A stretch of DNA of 64,000 bases from Eleusine coracana subsp. coracana (lineage: Eukaryota > Streptophyta > Magnoliopsida > Poales > Poaceae). Positions 1-11,692 of the stretch are shown one piece after another. Where the stretch lies: the NCBI GenBank assembly GCA_032690845.1, contig CM064430.1, forward strand, positions 48,643,882-48,707,881, read 5' to 3'. The translations under genes were made by a program, and so were the position numbers. Numbering within the stretch: position 1 is the first letter of the stretch; each line of letters begins with the position of its first letter. The notes beneath the pieces are model-generated. The model saw only the letters and a program-made list of their open reading frames with translations, ran no database searches and was not told the DNA's origin.

Positions 1-681
1 TTCCTCGCTACCCAAGTTCCAGATCTATAGATCGGACCGTCCGGCCACTAGACCATACCATCCGATCTCTAGGTCTTCTAGACTTGGCAGTTTCCTTGCT
101 TCTTCGCTATAAGTTCCAGACAGCTTCACCTAGTGATCGTACAGTCTGGTCACCACTGATCCTTATGTCCGGTCACTATATCCAGAAGCTGAAACTTGTC
201 ATCTTCGCTTGACTTCGTTTTCCGGCTTCTCTGAACAGCTCCTTGGCTTCTCCACTGTCATCTAGTGCTTGTGATTTCACCGAGCAACCTTGCACATCAC
301 CGACTAGACATGACCTAAGAGAAATGATCTAGACCCCCTTGATAGTCCAGTTTTTCCTATGGACTCAAAGCCCTAACAACTAGACAAGTGTTCCCAACAC
401 TTGCTCTATAGCTTGTCCTCAACTTTGATCCATCTCCATCAAACCTTGGACTCCATCAAGCTCACAAGCCTCCATGCTTGCGGTCAATGTCATCAATTGC
501 CAATGCAACCATCATCCATATGAATTGAAGTAGAGTTTAGAGATGATTCCTACATAGACAACACTCGTGTAGATATTAGCCCACGTTTTCATAGTTGTCA
601 TCTATCACCAAAACATTCATACCTTGGGGATCCCATCAATGGTCATGAAGCTTACATTTGGCCAACAAAGATTGGGCCTAC
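1..681. other. Unassigned repeat-like sequence without a gene
   Basis: No open frame with recognisable protein similarity was seen. The first 200 bases carry repeated motifs of the form GACCGTCCGGCC and GTCCGGTCAC, a composition I associate with grass LTR-retrotransposon LTRs. The stretch lies immediately left of the point where similarity to the 3' LTR at 7054-8250 begins. It is therefore either a diverged outer part of that LTR or an unrelated element that replaced it. I could not decide which. Confidence 0.4.
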
Positions 682-1388
682 TTGGCCCAGACATACTCGG
701 GGAACATCCCACTGCCTTTCCAAGGTCAGTTGGCCCGGTTAGGGCGGCAGTTACCGCTGCAAAAACCACCTTTGGCCACTATATAAGGAGGGGAGTGCCT
801 CCACTCTCCACACTATCCACCTCTTCTCCATGCTTGTACCTCAACGGATGCTTACCATATCTAGTAAGTCTTCGTGATTCATTTCTTGGTATTTAAGTTT
901 CCTTTTTAAGTTTTATACTTAGTTGCTTTGCTTGCTCAACGCTCTATTTAGTTAGAGAGCTTACTCTTATATCATCGCAATTGGAGATTGAGGGAGTAAT
1001 TGAAAGCATAGACGTGGTGTCTAGCCATAGGTTACCTTTGTTTATCGCGTAATCCACGAATTGCTAGATGTAGGAAGTAGGTGGTGATAGCCCTATCTGT
1101 CCTTCGAAATTCTCCATGTTCGACTATGCAGTAGGCTCTTGGCTGGAATTGCACTATAGATACAGGGGAAAACCGGATGCCCAATGCAAGCAACCTAGTA
1201 GTACTCTTACCTTGATTAGGGCCTTATAACCATTAGGAATCCTCTCTACCCAATGCCACATTTATCTTCCTGTCCTTGGATGACTAGAATAGAAGATTAA
1301 CACACATGTTCCCTATAGATTCGATACCTTGGAATACTCCTGGGTGAAAGCTTGCGGATTTATTATGTTGTTGTTAAAATATCGATCA
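682..1388 (+). repeat. 5' LTR of the gypsy-like element (truncated)
   Basis: It aligns with the right LTR from the ATTGGGCC motif onwards, including the CGGTTAGGGCGGCAGTTACCG block, a TATATAAG promoter-like motif and the terminal segment ending at 1388 in CA. Relative to the right copy it lacks about 105 bp after the CACTCTCCACAC block, and its upstream part is not recognisable. The differences indicate an old insertion. Confidence 0.65.
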
Positions 1389-1395
1389 AGCTTTC

Positions 1396-1413
1396 TGGCA
1401 CCGTTGTCGTGTA
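1396..1413 (+). other. Primer-binding-site-like sequence
   Basis: TGGCACCGTTGTCGTG begins eight bases after the LTR end. It resembles the TGGCGCCGTTGCCGGGG motif of many plant gypsy elements, attributed to tRNA-Asp priming, with a few substitutions. Confidence 0.5.
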
Positions 1414-1699
1414 CCGGTTGTTGTTTGATCTTCGAGCCTAGTTCCTTCTCGTATCATTTTATTTCACATTATTTCCTTCCCCTTCTCTACCATGGAGCAA
1501 CCTACAATTCAAAACCTTTCTGCTCCAAGGGCGAGTTCTTCGAGCCGCCACTTTTAGCGGACCCGATGCATTCATCTGGCTTTGAACTCCGCCCTAGCAT
1601 TATAGCCATGGTTCGGGAACAATCCTTCTCGGGTTTAAATAGTGAAAACTTGTTCCATCATTTGTGAGAGTTTGAGCATTTGTGATCATGCCTATTGAT

Positions 1700-2390
1700 C
1701 AAAGGCACGACTCAAGACACTCTCAAGTGGAAATTGTTTTTCGTCTCCCTCATGGAGAATGCGAAACAATGGTACACTCATTTCGTTGGGAGTACGAGTG
1801 GTGATTGGAAAGTACTCTGAGATAAATTTTGTCTCGTGTTCTATCCTACGTATCATCTCTTTACAAAGGGAGATTCTTGACTTTCGTCAAAGTGAGAAGG
1901 AATCCATAGGTGAAGCCTGGGCAAGGTTTTCCTTGTTAAATCACTTCCATCCCGACTTGTCTTTGCCCAACCACGTGTTGTTGCAACACTTTTGTCTGGG
2001 TTAAAGCAAGGAGTCTACCCTATATCTCGATGTCACTGCTGGAGGTTCATTCATCCACAAAACGCATGTAGAAGGCAGAGCTATCCTAGACCTTGTTCAA
2101 GAAAACTCTTCTTTCCTAGCCGACTGTAGGGAGCTCCCACAGGAGGAAGCTTTGTCGAGCGTTGAGGCCACCCCACCAGTTGAACCAAAGCCAAATCCTT
2201 GCCTATCCATTGATTCATCTAGTGAGACTTCAACCAAACCATGAGCAATGGAGGAAGAAGAAATTCAACCTTCAAAGCTCCCTTTTCAATTCGAGGACAA
2301 TCTTGTAAAATATCATGGGAAATCCTCGAGTTGTCGCTATTAGAAGAAATCACCAACTCCTGTATCTTCTCCCAATCCTCTTGAGGAGCC
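1700..2390 (+). pseudogene. gag remnant of the gypsy-like element
   Basis: Translation in shifting frames gives the Retrotrans_gag-like sequence ENAKQWYTHFVGSTSGDWK, then FRQSEKESIGEAWARFSLL, then LYLDVTAGGSFIHKT and GRAILDLVQENSSFLADC. These are the pieces expected of a plant gypsy capsid: the tryptophan-containing core, then the conserved glycine-rich segment near its end. At least one in-frame stop (about 1842) and frame changes near 1860 and 2000 break it. It would supply the virus-like-particle structural protein if intact. It runs into the protease-like repeats immediately downstream. Confidence 0.6.
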
Positions 2391-2391
2391 T

Positions 2392-4452
2392 TTGCTCCAA
2401 GAGACAATGAAGGAGTTAAAATCAAGCATGAGCAATGAGTGGTCAAGAGAGGTTGAGCTTTCTCCAAACCTAATTTGGATTAGCTCCCCTTCCTCTTCCA
2501 TTCAATGCTTCATAAGAGGAGAAATGGTGAATCTTCTTTATAATCCCACTGTCGGTGCTATCATCATTTCTGATGCTTGCGTTTTTGCCATTTTGGGTGA
2601 AGAACCCTTGACACCGACTTGCAAATTTCTACAATGTCCCTCCGGACCCATTTTACAAGGATATGGGGTTTTGCAAAATGTGTCTTTAAGGCACAAAGAT
2701 GTCGAAGCTCTCCTTGATTTCCATGTGTTTGAAGTCCATTACTTTGACATTTTAATCAGGCATCCCATAGAGAGACTTTTCTCTGATGCACTGACCAAGG
2801 AGGCCTTATACATTGAACTCAGGGGAAGACATTTTTTGTCTTAATGTCTCGATCAGAAAATTCCGTTGAGTTCTCTTTCAAGTTCAAGGAAGGTCTATCA
2901 CAAGACCGCAGGGAACCCTCGAATTATTTTTGCAAGAAGAACCCACCAATTCTCATCTCTTCTCCTGATCCTCCAGAAGACAGTTTCCTCCAAGAGAATA
3001 AGAGGGAGTGCTTTGTCATGCCAAGCAATGAATGGTTGGTTGAATGAGGGAGAACATTCTCCTAATATAATTTGGATTAGACCTCCTTATTCAACCATTC
3101 AATGCCACATAAGAGATATGAAGGTGAATGTTCTTTTCAATCCTATGAATGGTGCAAATATCATGTCAAAATCCATTACAGCAGCCTTCATAGGTGGTGA
3201 GCCCCTTGTACCGATTAGAAAATCCTTCATGACCACCTTAGGCCAATCTTTAGAAGGACTTGGGACCTTGCAAAACATGCTTGTAAAGCACAAAAGTGTT
3301 GAGACTATCCTAGACTTCCATGTAGTGGAAGGCTATGACTTCCAAATTATGATCGGGCATCCGTTGGATGAGCTATTCCTGGATGGACCGATGCTAGGAA
3401 GTCTCGACACAAGACTTGGGAGAGACGCCTCTTATATCTCACTCTGTCAATTAGAAAATCTTTTGATAGAATGTCTCCCAAGGGGTGAGCCATTCAATGA
3501 AGCGGTGGCAACATTCCCGTTTGACCCCTCTAGATCCATTCTTAAGGAAGGAGACCATCCATTCATCCAGGGAGAAGGCAAGCCAACCCACGAGGGTCTC
3601 TCAACAATTGAATTCGAGCCCATTGCTATCTCATCTTTCAATTCTACTGTTGAGACCTCTCGGAAGGCAGAAGAAATTCTACATTCAGGGTTGTCAGTCC
3701 AGTTCAAGGAAGGGTTGTCTGATAAACATGAAAACACCTCAAATCACTTCTGGCAAAAGAATCCTACATCATCCGTTTCACCTCCCAAGCCTTTCAAAGA
3801 AGAAATCGTACAGGAGGCCGTTAACAAGGAGTGGTTGAGGGAAGAAAGATGTTCTTCAAGAGAAATCCAAATCTCTTCTCCTTCTTCTACCATTCCCTGT
3901 TATATAAATGGAAATGATGTAGAAGCCCTTCATGATCCCACCATAGGAGCTAATATCATCCCTGAGTACATAGCTTGCCAACTTATGGATGATATACTTC
4001 TGGAGCCAAATGACAAACTCCTCAAGGATAGCTTGGGAGTAACTTTTCTATGTCAGGGGATTGCAAGGGTTGTACCAATCGAGATGGACAAAATCGATGT
4101 TTGCCTAGACCTATATGTCTTTCCTATCATCGACTTTGAACTTCTCATAGGCTTCCCACTAGAAAGCCTTCACCATAAAAGTGCATCTCTATGGAACCTA
4201 AATGAAAAGCTTAGGAAAATCGCTTTTGCCACCAATGCCCATTGCTTAGAAAATCCTATGGTGAGGCCTCATCTCAAGCACTCCCCGCTTGAGGGTGTGA
4301 TGTTTGTTTCCCAACACGCATCTCCGAGGTTTGTTCTTTATGAGGACGTGAAGCATTGCATCCAAGGAGGAGACGATTTTGGAGAAGCTCTTAATCCCTT
4401 TGAAACCAAATCATCATCTTTCTTGCTGAAGCCTTTTTCCTTTGGTCCTTAA
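2392..4452 (+). pseudogene. Broken frame with three tandem retropepsin-like domains
   Basis: Three homologous blocks occur in order at about 2431-2790, 3028-3390 and 3820-4180. Each starts with an EWL/EWS-rich lead-in and an ISSPSSTIQC-like strand. Next comes a motif LYNPTVGA, LFNPMNGA or LHDPTIGA followed by a hydrophobic NI(M/I) stretch, and the block closes with LDFHVFE...FDILIRHP or LDLYVFPIIDFELLIGFP. This matches the order of strands in retropepsins, with the catalytic loop at the DTGA position and the closing L-IG strand. The catalytic Asp-Thr/Ser-Gly is changed to N-P-T/M or D-P-T, so proteolytic activity is doubtful. A stop at 2842 and a frame change near 3035-3045 interrupt the second linker; the last block lies in an open frame to 4452. 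The family is familiar to me from unclassified grass retroelement proteins, but its function is unknown. Confidence 0.6.
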
Positions 4453-4535
4453 TACTCCATTTTCTATGGTGACCAAAAATCAACCATGAGCTTTATCAAT
4501 GAAATTCTTGAGAAAATAACTTTTGGACCATTGGA

Positions 4536-5126
4536 TTGCTAGAGGAGTTGACTCTAGAAGAAAATAATTCCATTGATGAGCATGAGAGCTTCTTCCTTGA
4601 ACAACCACAAGATACTTGCTCACCCAACAAAACTCTAGAGTTGATCGCTCCTTCTTCTAAAAGCACCTACGAGGACTACAACCACCTTAAGGCCCTCATT
4701 GGTAAAATGTTTAGAAAGATGGTTGTAGATGCTTTTGTTTATCATAAATATTGCAAATATCATAGTTGCATTTTTGGCACTAACCTTGCAGCTAAGACAA
4801 CATTTGATACATCAACAATTGGTGGTGCGATGGGCACTACATCACCTATAAACAAAGAACTGTCGGGAGATGGCCCGGATTATCATTTCCCTTTTCCCTT
4901 ATTAAACAATTGCAAGCACATGTTTTTAAGATATATTTGCCTTCGGGTATTTTTAGTCACTAACCCTTTCAGGTGGAGATTAAAAAGATCGATGGTCACA
5001 CTATGCTTAAGAACATGGGAGCTGCATCAAGTTGACACCTTGGTACTTTTGACGATGGAACCTATTACGAGAAGGCTACAACACTACACACTTGATTTAT
5101 TGTGTCTAAATGATACAAAAATCTAA
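4536..5126 (+). CDS. C-terminal conserved ORF of the non-autonomous element
   Basis: This 196-residue frame carries an acidic N-terminal part and a conserved block near residues 48-75, YEDYNHLKALIGKMFRKMVV followed by DAFVYHKYCKYHSC. I recall similar histidine/cysteine-rich blocks at the end of unclassified grass non-autonomous retroelement polyproteins. It has no known enzymatic motif. It follows the three protease-like repeats after a short gap and probably belonged to the same polyprotein. The last 70 residues look unlike coding sequence and may be read-through. It stops just before a purine-rich AAGTGTGGGGGAG motif. Confidence 0.45.
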   Translation: MLEELTLEENNSIDEHESFFLEQPQDTCSPNKTLELIAPSSKSTYEDYNHLKALIGKMFRKMVVDAFVYHKYCKYHSCIFGTNLAAKTTFDTSTIGGAMGTTSPINKELSGDGPDYHFPFPLLNNCKHMFLRYICLRVFLVTNPFRWRLKRSMVTLCLRTWELHQVDTLVLLTMEPITRRLQHYTLDLLCLNDTKI

Positions 5127-6167
5127 GTGTGGGGGAGTTCTGTAAGTATCACATATTAAGTTCTATTTATGCCAACTTTCTGCTTGGTTTAGAGTTGTTG
5201 TTAGGGCCGATTTAGTTCATTTCCTTTTATTTCCTTTCAATTAAATCTTACAGTGCATCATTAAAAAAATATAATAAATAAAATAAATAACTTAATAATA
5301 TAGTTGTGACTCTACAAAGCCCATAAAGCGGGTAGAATCCATTTTGCTTTTAACCCTTTTGTTTGTTTTTCTTGTGTAAAATAAAAGTGCAGGCAAGCGA
5401 ACAAGTGTGGGGGGGGGGGGGTCCTAAAGATTCTCAACGCGCAACAAAGGACCTCATCGGCCAACATATAATGAACAACGCCACATAGAGCACCACGCCA
5501 TATAGTGACCAAGATAGATGCCAGGATGATTCAGCCAAACCCTCTAGGTCGACTGAACCCACCTTGGCCCCGCTCGGCTTCATTATCTACTAGTGTGACG
5601 GTTTACACGTCTTATCCCTCTATCTCCCTATTTTATGCATTGATTTCATCTTCCTGGAACAAATTGATAAAATCAAAACTTGAAATTAAAATCAACCTTG
5701 ATGACCTCCCAATTATTCAAAGTTTTCCATGGTTGGCATGCATGCTCTTTATTCCTTGTTCATAGGCCAATACTAGTGGACTACATTCATAGGGACCACA
5801 TGCTACCTAGGTTGTTGACTAGTGTGATATGGTTTGATGAAGTGATTCTTGCTCTCTATTGCATAAAATATTTGGGAATTCTTTTTGAAAATTAAAAATC
5901 TCTAAGCTTACTCCTCAATGATTAGATTTATCCCACCAGAGCCATATGATAGTTTCATTTGATAAACTTTATGCATATGCTACTAGTGCCTTCATTGAAC
6001 TGTGTCAAATTATTGTGACCCTAGTGAGATGCTTGTTATGTATTGTTGATCAAGTTCATGTGCACATTCCCCTGGTATGTTAATCTTCTACATTGGAAGT
6101 TAGCATAACCATCATCATCGACATCCATCCATCCACCAAAAAGAAATACTATATGATTATCCTGTTA

Positions 6168-6220
<53 letters not shown>

Positions 6221-7053
6221 TGTTCACATAGAAGGCATGGCTATAAAAAAAAAGCTCTCAATTCTTGAGCATGAAAAAAATAGAAAGAAAAGAAATAGTC
6301 ATGCCCAATATCATTTCAAGGAAAGATAGAGTCCACACAAAGGAGTATTCATCCACCACCATCATCCATCTCCTTCCATATGCTACTCTTCCACTCCGGA
6401 AGATAGCATCACACATATCCATCATCTGTCCTCCAAATAAACTCTCTCTCCAATTATCCTTGCTAAAAGAGACATGGGTTGTCAAGTATTCAAAAAAAAG
6501 GATAGATGATGTTCTCAAAAATAATAGAGGGAGGATATCAAAAGGAGTACCCATTATCCACCACTACATCCATTCCATCCATATATGTGCACATACTTGA
6601 TTGATGATTCATGACTTGTTTTCTCCTCGGATCCGATTTTTGATTGGTAATATATGAAGCCCATGTATGCCTTCTTTTTATTCCCCATCCTAAGCTCCAC
6701 ATAAGCTTATCTATAGAAGTAGGAACAAAAAGAGGCAACAACAAAATCCTCGGTGAGGATCCACACACATATTTGAGAGACATGAGAGAAACATTTGAGG
6801 AGTGCAGCATGATTTTACTTTTGAAAATATTTCCAAAAACCCAAGTACTTAGCAAAGGAAGTCAAGATGATCAAAGTCTGTACCATTCCACTTTTCAACT
6901 GCCCAAGGTGACATGGTAGACACTTCAAAGTCCATTGGTATAGGTATGGTTTGGAATAATTTGCATGCTAGCATCGTACCATTTGGAGATTATGATCCAC
7001 CTTAGTCCTTTTCCTTTACGCGAGGACAAGCAAAGGCTAAGTGTGGGGGAGTT
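5127..7053 (+). other. Non-coding 3' half of the element, with three PPT-like motifs
   Basis: No pol domain was seen. The motif AGTGTGGGGGAG, which serves as the polypurine tract next to the right LTR (7040-7053), also occurs at about 5127-5138 and in G-expanded form at about 5403-5420. A (CT)n microsatellite lies inside. The rest is AT-rich and holds no convincing frame, so this region may contain what is left of a deleted pol gene or a replaced segment. Confidence 0.55.
6171..6218 (+). repeat. (CT)24 microsatellite
   Basis: Uninterrupted CT dinucleotide tract of 48 bp inside the non-coding half of the gypsy-like element. Confidence 0.95.
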
Positions 7054-8250
7054 TGTGGACGGTCACTAAATACCAAATCCGACCATCAAATACATGCATA
7101 AATCAATAAAAGTAAACAACCAACATAGTGGTAGGAGTTTATTACTAATAAATTCTACAAGTGTTGGCGAATATTTGCTTGCAGGTGATTTATCCATATA
7201 ATAATTGAGGTAAAATCCATATCATCATAGGAGAAAGCACACTTGCGGGCAATTAGAGCACAACACAAGGATCCACGGGCCCATAAGCAGAGCAATCCGA
7301 CATACCAGAAGGCCTAACATGTGGAGAGGCGAATGAAGATAGTAAGTCAGAGACCTGGAGAAGGATGTGGCCGAAAGAGGTCAGTCCATGTTCAGCTGAA
7401 CAAGGATTGGGTCCACTTAGCCCAAACCTACTCGGGGAGCCTCCCACCGCCTTTCCAAGGTCGGTTGGCCCGGTTAGGGCGGCAGTTACCGTGTCAGGAA
7501 CCACCTTTGGCCCCTATATAAAAAGGGGAGTGCCTCCACTCTCCACACACTTTGAGATTAGTTTAGTACTTCATTTCCTAAAGGCTCTAGCACTGCCAAA
7601 GCACTTAGAAAATAGGGAGAGAGTGAGGGGAAGTCCGGAGGAGGAGTGGCCTATCCACCTCTTCTCCACGCTTGTACCTCAACGGATGCTTACCATATTT
7701 AGTAAGTCTTCATGATTCCTTTCTTGGTATTTAAGTTTCCTTTTTAAGTAAGTTTTATACTTAGTTGCTTTGCTCGCTCAATGCTCTATTTAGTTAGAGA
7801 CCTTAGTTTTATATCATCATAATTGGAAATTAAGAGAGTAATTAAAAGTATAGATGTGGTGTCTAGGTCATAGGTTACCTTTGTTTATCGCATAGTCCAT
7901 GGATTGCTAGAGGTAGGTAGCAGGTGGTGAAAGCCCTATCTGTCCTTTGAAATCCTCCCCGTTTGACTATGCAGTAGGCTCTTGGCTGGAATCACATTGT
8001 AGATGCAGGGGAAAATCGGATGCCCAATGCAAGCAACCAAGTAGTACTCTTACCTTGATTAGGGCCTTATAACCATTAGGAATCCTCTCTACCCAACGCC
8101 ACATTTATCTTAGTATCCTTGGATGACGAGAATAGAAGATTAACACACACATTCCCTGTGGATTCGATACCTTGGAATACTCCTGGGTGAAAGCTACTTC
8201 AGTATCTGTATGCTTGCAGATTTATTCTGTTGTCGTTAAAATACCCAACA
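7054..8250 (+). repeat. 3' LTR of the gypsy-like element
   Basis: It starts with TGTGGACGGTCAC right after the purine tract and ends with CCCAACA, giving TG...CA termini over 1197 bp. A promoter-like TATATAAAAAGG lies at about 7515. Similarity to the left LTR covers the promoter block and everything downstream. The left copy lacks a 105-bp segment present here at about 7550-7655. Confidence 0.7.
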
Positions 8251-9784
8251 CTCTTCATCTCTTCCCCCCTTTTTCGAAAGAGAGATTCTAGATTATCAAT
8301 GTAATTAAAAGGTTTATTTGACTTAGCGTCGCCCATTACTTGTTTCGTAAAACTCAATAGGACATATGTACTAGAAGGAAATAGAGAGAACGAAAGAAAG
8401 CTAAATTAAATACTTAAACTTCAAATAATGCTTAATCCAAAAATTAATGTGTTCATTGACACATTAGTATTCTAAGGTTTAATCGAATCCATAGAGATCA
8501 GTGAGAATTAAGAAAAATTGTTAGTAAAAGTTACAATCTAGCATTCTAGTGAGCGTGAGCGTTAGTTTTAGAGAGTTGGGGGGTTTGTGTTGATCGACGC
8601 ACTAATATGTTCATTGACACGAAGGCTTTTTGATGAAGATTGTTTAGTTTTGTAGAAAGACTTACAAAACTTATTTAGCGAGTTAGCCTATTTCTTCTAG
8701 TTGAGATTGTAACCACAAAGAGTAATCAAATATCATCATAAATAGAATTACTTGGATATCAGGAACCAAATATCGGTTAAAAAGTGACGCTTTTCCGACA
8801 AGACCTATCACGACCAATTGTTGTATTTGGTCTACCACTTTCTACTCTACACACATCTACTACCATGCATAAGTAGAGACACATGCAAACATGGCGCATA
8901 CAAGATCCGGAGTACTATCCTAATCACCATGATTAAGATACAATCTAAATTCTTATGTACTAAGCATTGGAACAAGCACATGTAAGACCATAAAGTTCAA
9001 GTAATCAAATAGACAAAACCATTCATCAACATATTCAATCATACTTTGATATACATAGTACAAGATACATCACCCTCTAGTAGGCCTACTTTGATAGATC
9101 ACCTAAAAAATCAGCGATTCTTGAAATTCCAAATCTGCAATCTTGTGATTGTCCACTTGGCTAGGTTAGCTAAGCTCAGCCCTAGCAACTAGAGATCATG
9201 AAGAACAGGGCAAACCCCAGGTGGCTCATAACTCACGAGTTCTATTGTCCCTCTGGTGGCGTATCTGCCTCATAGGGTTTTACAAATATTTATATGGTTG
9301 TGCCAATCGACACAACTCGTGCTTAGCCTACTGTCTACTCCAAGTCGATTCTCAAGTCTTTTGTAGCTTCCATATAGGCCTTCTTGTCATGTTCTTCACA
9401 GTATAGCCTAGCATGGCATGTTTTGAATCTTGAAGTTTCCTTTTATCTCTTCGTCATGAACATCTTCAAAGATTGATACAAATAACTTCCTTCTAGAAGA
9501 ACAGGCAGACAGGCCAGCCTTGATCAGCCCAAATTACTCCTGTGTCAATCGGTGCAGACTCAAGCTGATCAGCACCTTGGCCTTTTATGCTACAACTTGC
9601 ATCTTTTGGGTCCAAGTCCTATGTTGTGTCTAGAATGTCATCCTTTCTGCCTATTTCTGCAATAAACTTCCAGAACAACATATATATTAATATATTGCTA
9701 TTATCAAGGGTTAGTAACCTAAAATGGTAGCATTTATGCTTTAAATACGATGTTATTCACATATAAAATGGTGCCTAAAATAAC
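8251..9784. other. Gene-free, AT-rich stretch
   Basis: No coding frame, RNA gene or terminal repeat could be supported. It separates the gypsy-like element from the first recognisable part of the MULE/PMD region and may hold decayed transposon sequence. Confidence 0.4.
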
Positions 9785-10160
9785 ATCAACAGACCCCTCA
9801 ACTGCTTCATGTTCCATGCTCACATGTAATGACAACAAGTCGCCTTCAAGCTTTGAGCTACGAGACTCCAAGTTACTTAAGCCTGTTCTACTCAAAACAA
9901 TCTGCTTTAAGGTGTTGGGAGACCACATTTGAACCTTATTTCAAGTCGATGCAATGGCCAAAATATACCGGAGAGGATTATATTCCCGATGTAAAATTTT
10001 TGAAACACCAAAGAGGGAGAAGGAAGACAAAACGTTTGAGCAACGAGCTTGATGACATGAGCAAGGGATATGACACCGATGGGTATGGAGTGGGTGACTT
10101 TATAGAGGACTCTATAACATCATTGTTCCATATGCAACAAAGAAGGACACAGAATTGAGC
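9785..10160 (+). pseudogene. Mutator-like transposase C-terminal fragment
   Basis: The frame read through PCSHVM has the CxH core of a SWIM zinc finger as found near the end of MULE transposases. About 45 residues later comes WPKYTGEDYIPD, then a basic segment with GRRKTKRLSNELDD, the usual tail of these proteins (tryptophan-proline motif followed by a lysine/arginine-rich stretch). The DDE catalytic core, which would lie upstream, is not recognisable in 8251-9784. The fragment sits upstream of the PMD gene in the same orientation, an arrangement known for plant MULEs that carry PMD genes. It is non-functional as it stands. Confidence 0.5.
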
Positions 10161-10351
10161 AACACAAGTTGGGTCCCAAGAACAAACTGAAACCAAAATG
10201 TAAGGGTAGACGGGGCAGGTTTCTAGTACTAGTCATGAGGTAATTAATTTGAATGTTGTTTTATGTTCATCTTTACAATTTGTTTATTACATTTTTTATG
10301 TACTTACATATTGTTAACCTTTGTTCTAATCTTTATTTATCTCACTGCAGG

Positions 10352-11692
10352 GAGATGGCCCCCTACATGCACTTCCCACTACTTGACACAAACTATGACA
10401 ACAAACATCAGGCACACTTCATGGTCGATGAGGGTAGGGTGAGTAATAATTCCACATTTTTTTCTTTCTTTGTAACTACAGGATGGAGGATATTTATGCG
10501 GTATAATTGGTGTTGATGTGTTTTTTCAGGTGCTTATGTCGTTGAGAATTTGTACGCACTCTCCTTTGGTGTGGGTTGATCGCTTCATGTCGTACCTCAG
10601 ACGCGCCGGTTTGTTACCTTTGTCGCGCATGGTCAGCTTCAACTTACCCTCCTACGACAGTCCCACTCTAACATCACTCGTGGATCGGTGGAGGCTAGAG
10701 ACGTGCACTTTTCACATACCATGTGGTGAAGTGACGCTGACTTTGAAGGATGCGGGCATTATTATGGCCCTGCCCATAGATGGACCTGCTTTGTGTGACT
10801 GGACTTAGCTTCAGGGGTGGCGTGACACTCGGGGGGACTGGCTAGGCATGAGATCACCAGAGTCAAAGGCAAATCACCATGACACTAAGCCTACTGGAGT
10901 TAGCTCAGCCTAGTTGACATAGAACTTCACTATTGACAACAATATTGATCACCCACAGGAGATTGTGGAGGTAGAGTGCAGAGCCTGGTTGTGGAACTTG
11001 GTTGGCGGGTACCTGTTTTCGGATGCTAGTGGCCATATATAATGAAGCCCAAGGACAAGATAGGTTTGTATAGTTGGGGCTCTACTGTCCTTGCCTACTT
11101 GTATCGACAGTTGTGTCACGTTTGCCGGAGAGTCGGAGCTACTTCCAATCTTGGCGGATGCGCTTACCTGCACTAGGTGTGGATGTGGGAGAGGTTTCCT
11201 CTTGCTAGACCGGAGCATCATTGAAATGCAATACATTGTTATTTCAATTTCATCATTTGCAGTGTTTATCATTGTATATGGTGTACTTATATATCTTCTA
11301 ATATTCTTGCAGCCTTGGCCACACGAGGACGAAGACTCCCAACCCACAGTTGTGTACCCCTACCACAACTATGTCAACGTTGTGGGGAACGCTGACTGGA
11401 GGTACCATGAGTACATGAACACCCTTGATGTCATCACAGCAAGCTAGGTAACCATGTGTCACTAGTGTTGTTATTTCTTTCAATGATGAATTGTAGTTTC
11501 TAAACTATTTGCATTCATGTTTCAGGTCACTTGGACACCATATGAGCAACCGGAGGTGACAAACTTGGGGCTTAGTCTGATGTGCTTTCATGACATGAAC
11601 CTTTAGAGGGATGAGTTGCCTTTGATTTTCTTCTACGTTGTGGACTGGCACATTCCTCAACACGTGCTGCGCCCGTTTGGACAATTACAACC
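10352..11692 (+). pseudogene. Plant mobile domain (PMD) gene, 5' part, split by Copia-1
   Basis: Residues encoded at about 10518-10808 read as a typical PMD: FMSYLRRAGLLPLSRM, then SLVDRWRLETCTFHIPCGE, VTLTLKDAGIIMALPIDG and P-A-L-C. This corresponds to the serine/threonine phosphatase 7 long-form-like or MAIN family region. Further parts lie at 11085-11220 and 11310-11445 (PWPHEDEDSQ, then DWRYHEYMN), and at 11526-11692 (VTWTPYEQPEV, then WHIPQHVLRPFGQLQP). Candidate introns end in CAG before these segments. PMD proteins in host genomes affect transcription and silencing; transposon-borne copies are common. A stop at about 11607 and the copia insertion show that it is dead. Confidence 0.65.

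Larger units (their letters stand above)
682..8250 (+). mobile_element. Non-autonomous gypsy-like LTR retrotransposon (5' truncated)
   Basis: The two ends share LTR sequence (about 682-1388 and 7054-8250). A tRNA-primer-like site follows the left LTR and a polypurine tract precedes the right one. The interior encodes a gag remnant, three protease-like repeats and a conserved C-terminal frame, but no reverse transcriptase, RNase H or integrase motif in any frame from 1389 to 7053. The primer site resembles the TGGCGCCGTTG type of plant Ty3/gypsy elements, so movement would need enzymes from an autonomous partner. The left LTR lacks about 105 bp after its promoter-proximal part and loses similarity upstream of 682, so a target-site duplication could not be established. 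Confidence 0.7.

Noticed and set aside
192..681. Extending the first element's 5' LTR back to 192 by length
   Set aside because: No visible similarity to the right LTR upstream of about 682, so the length argument alone was not used.
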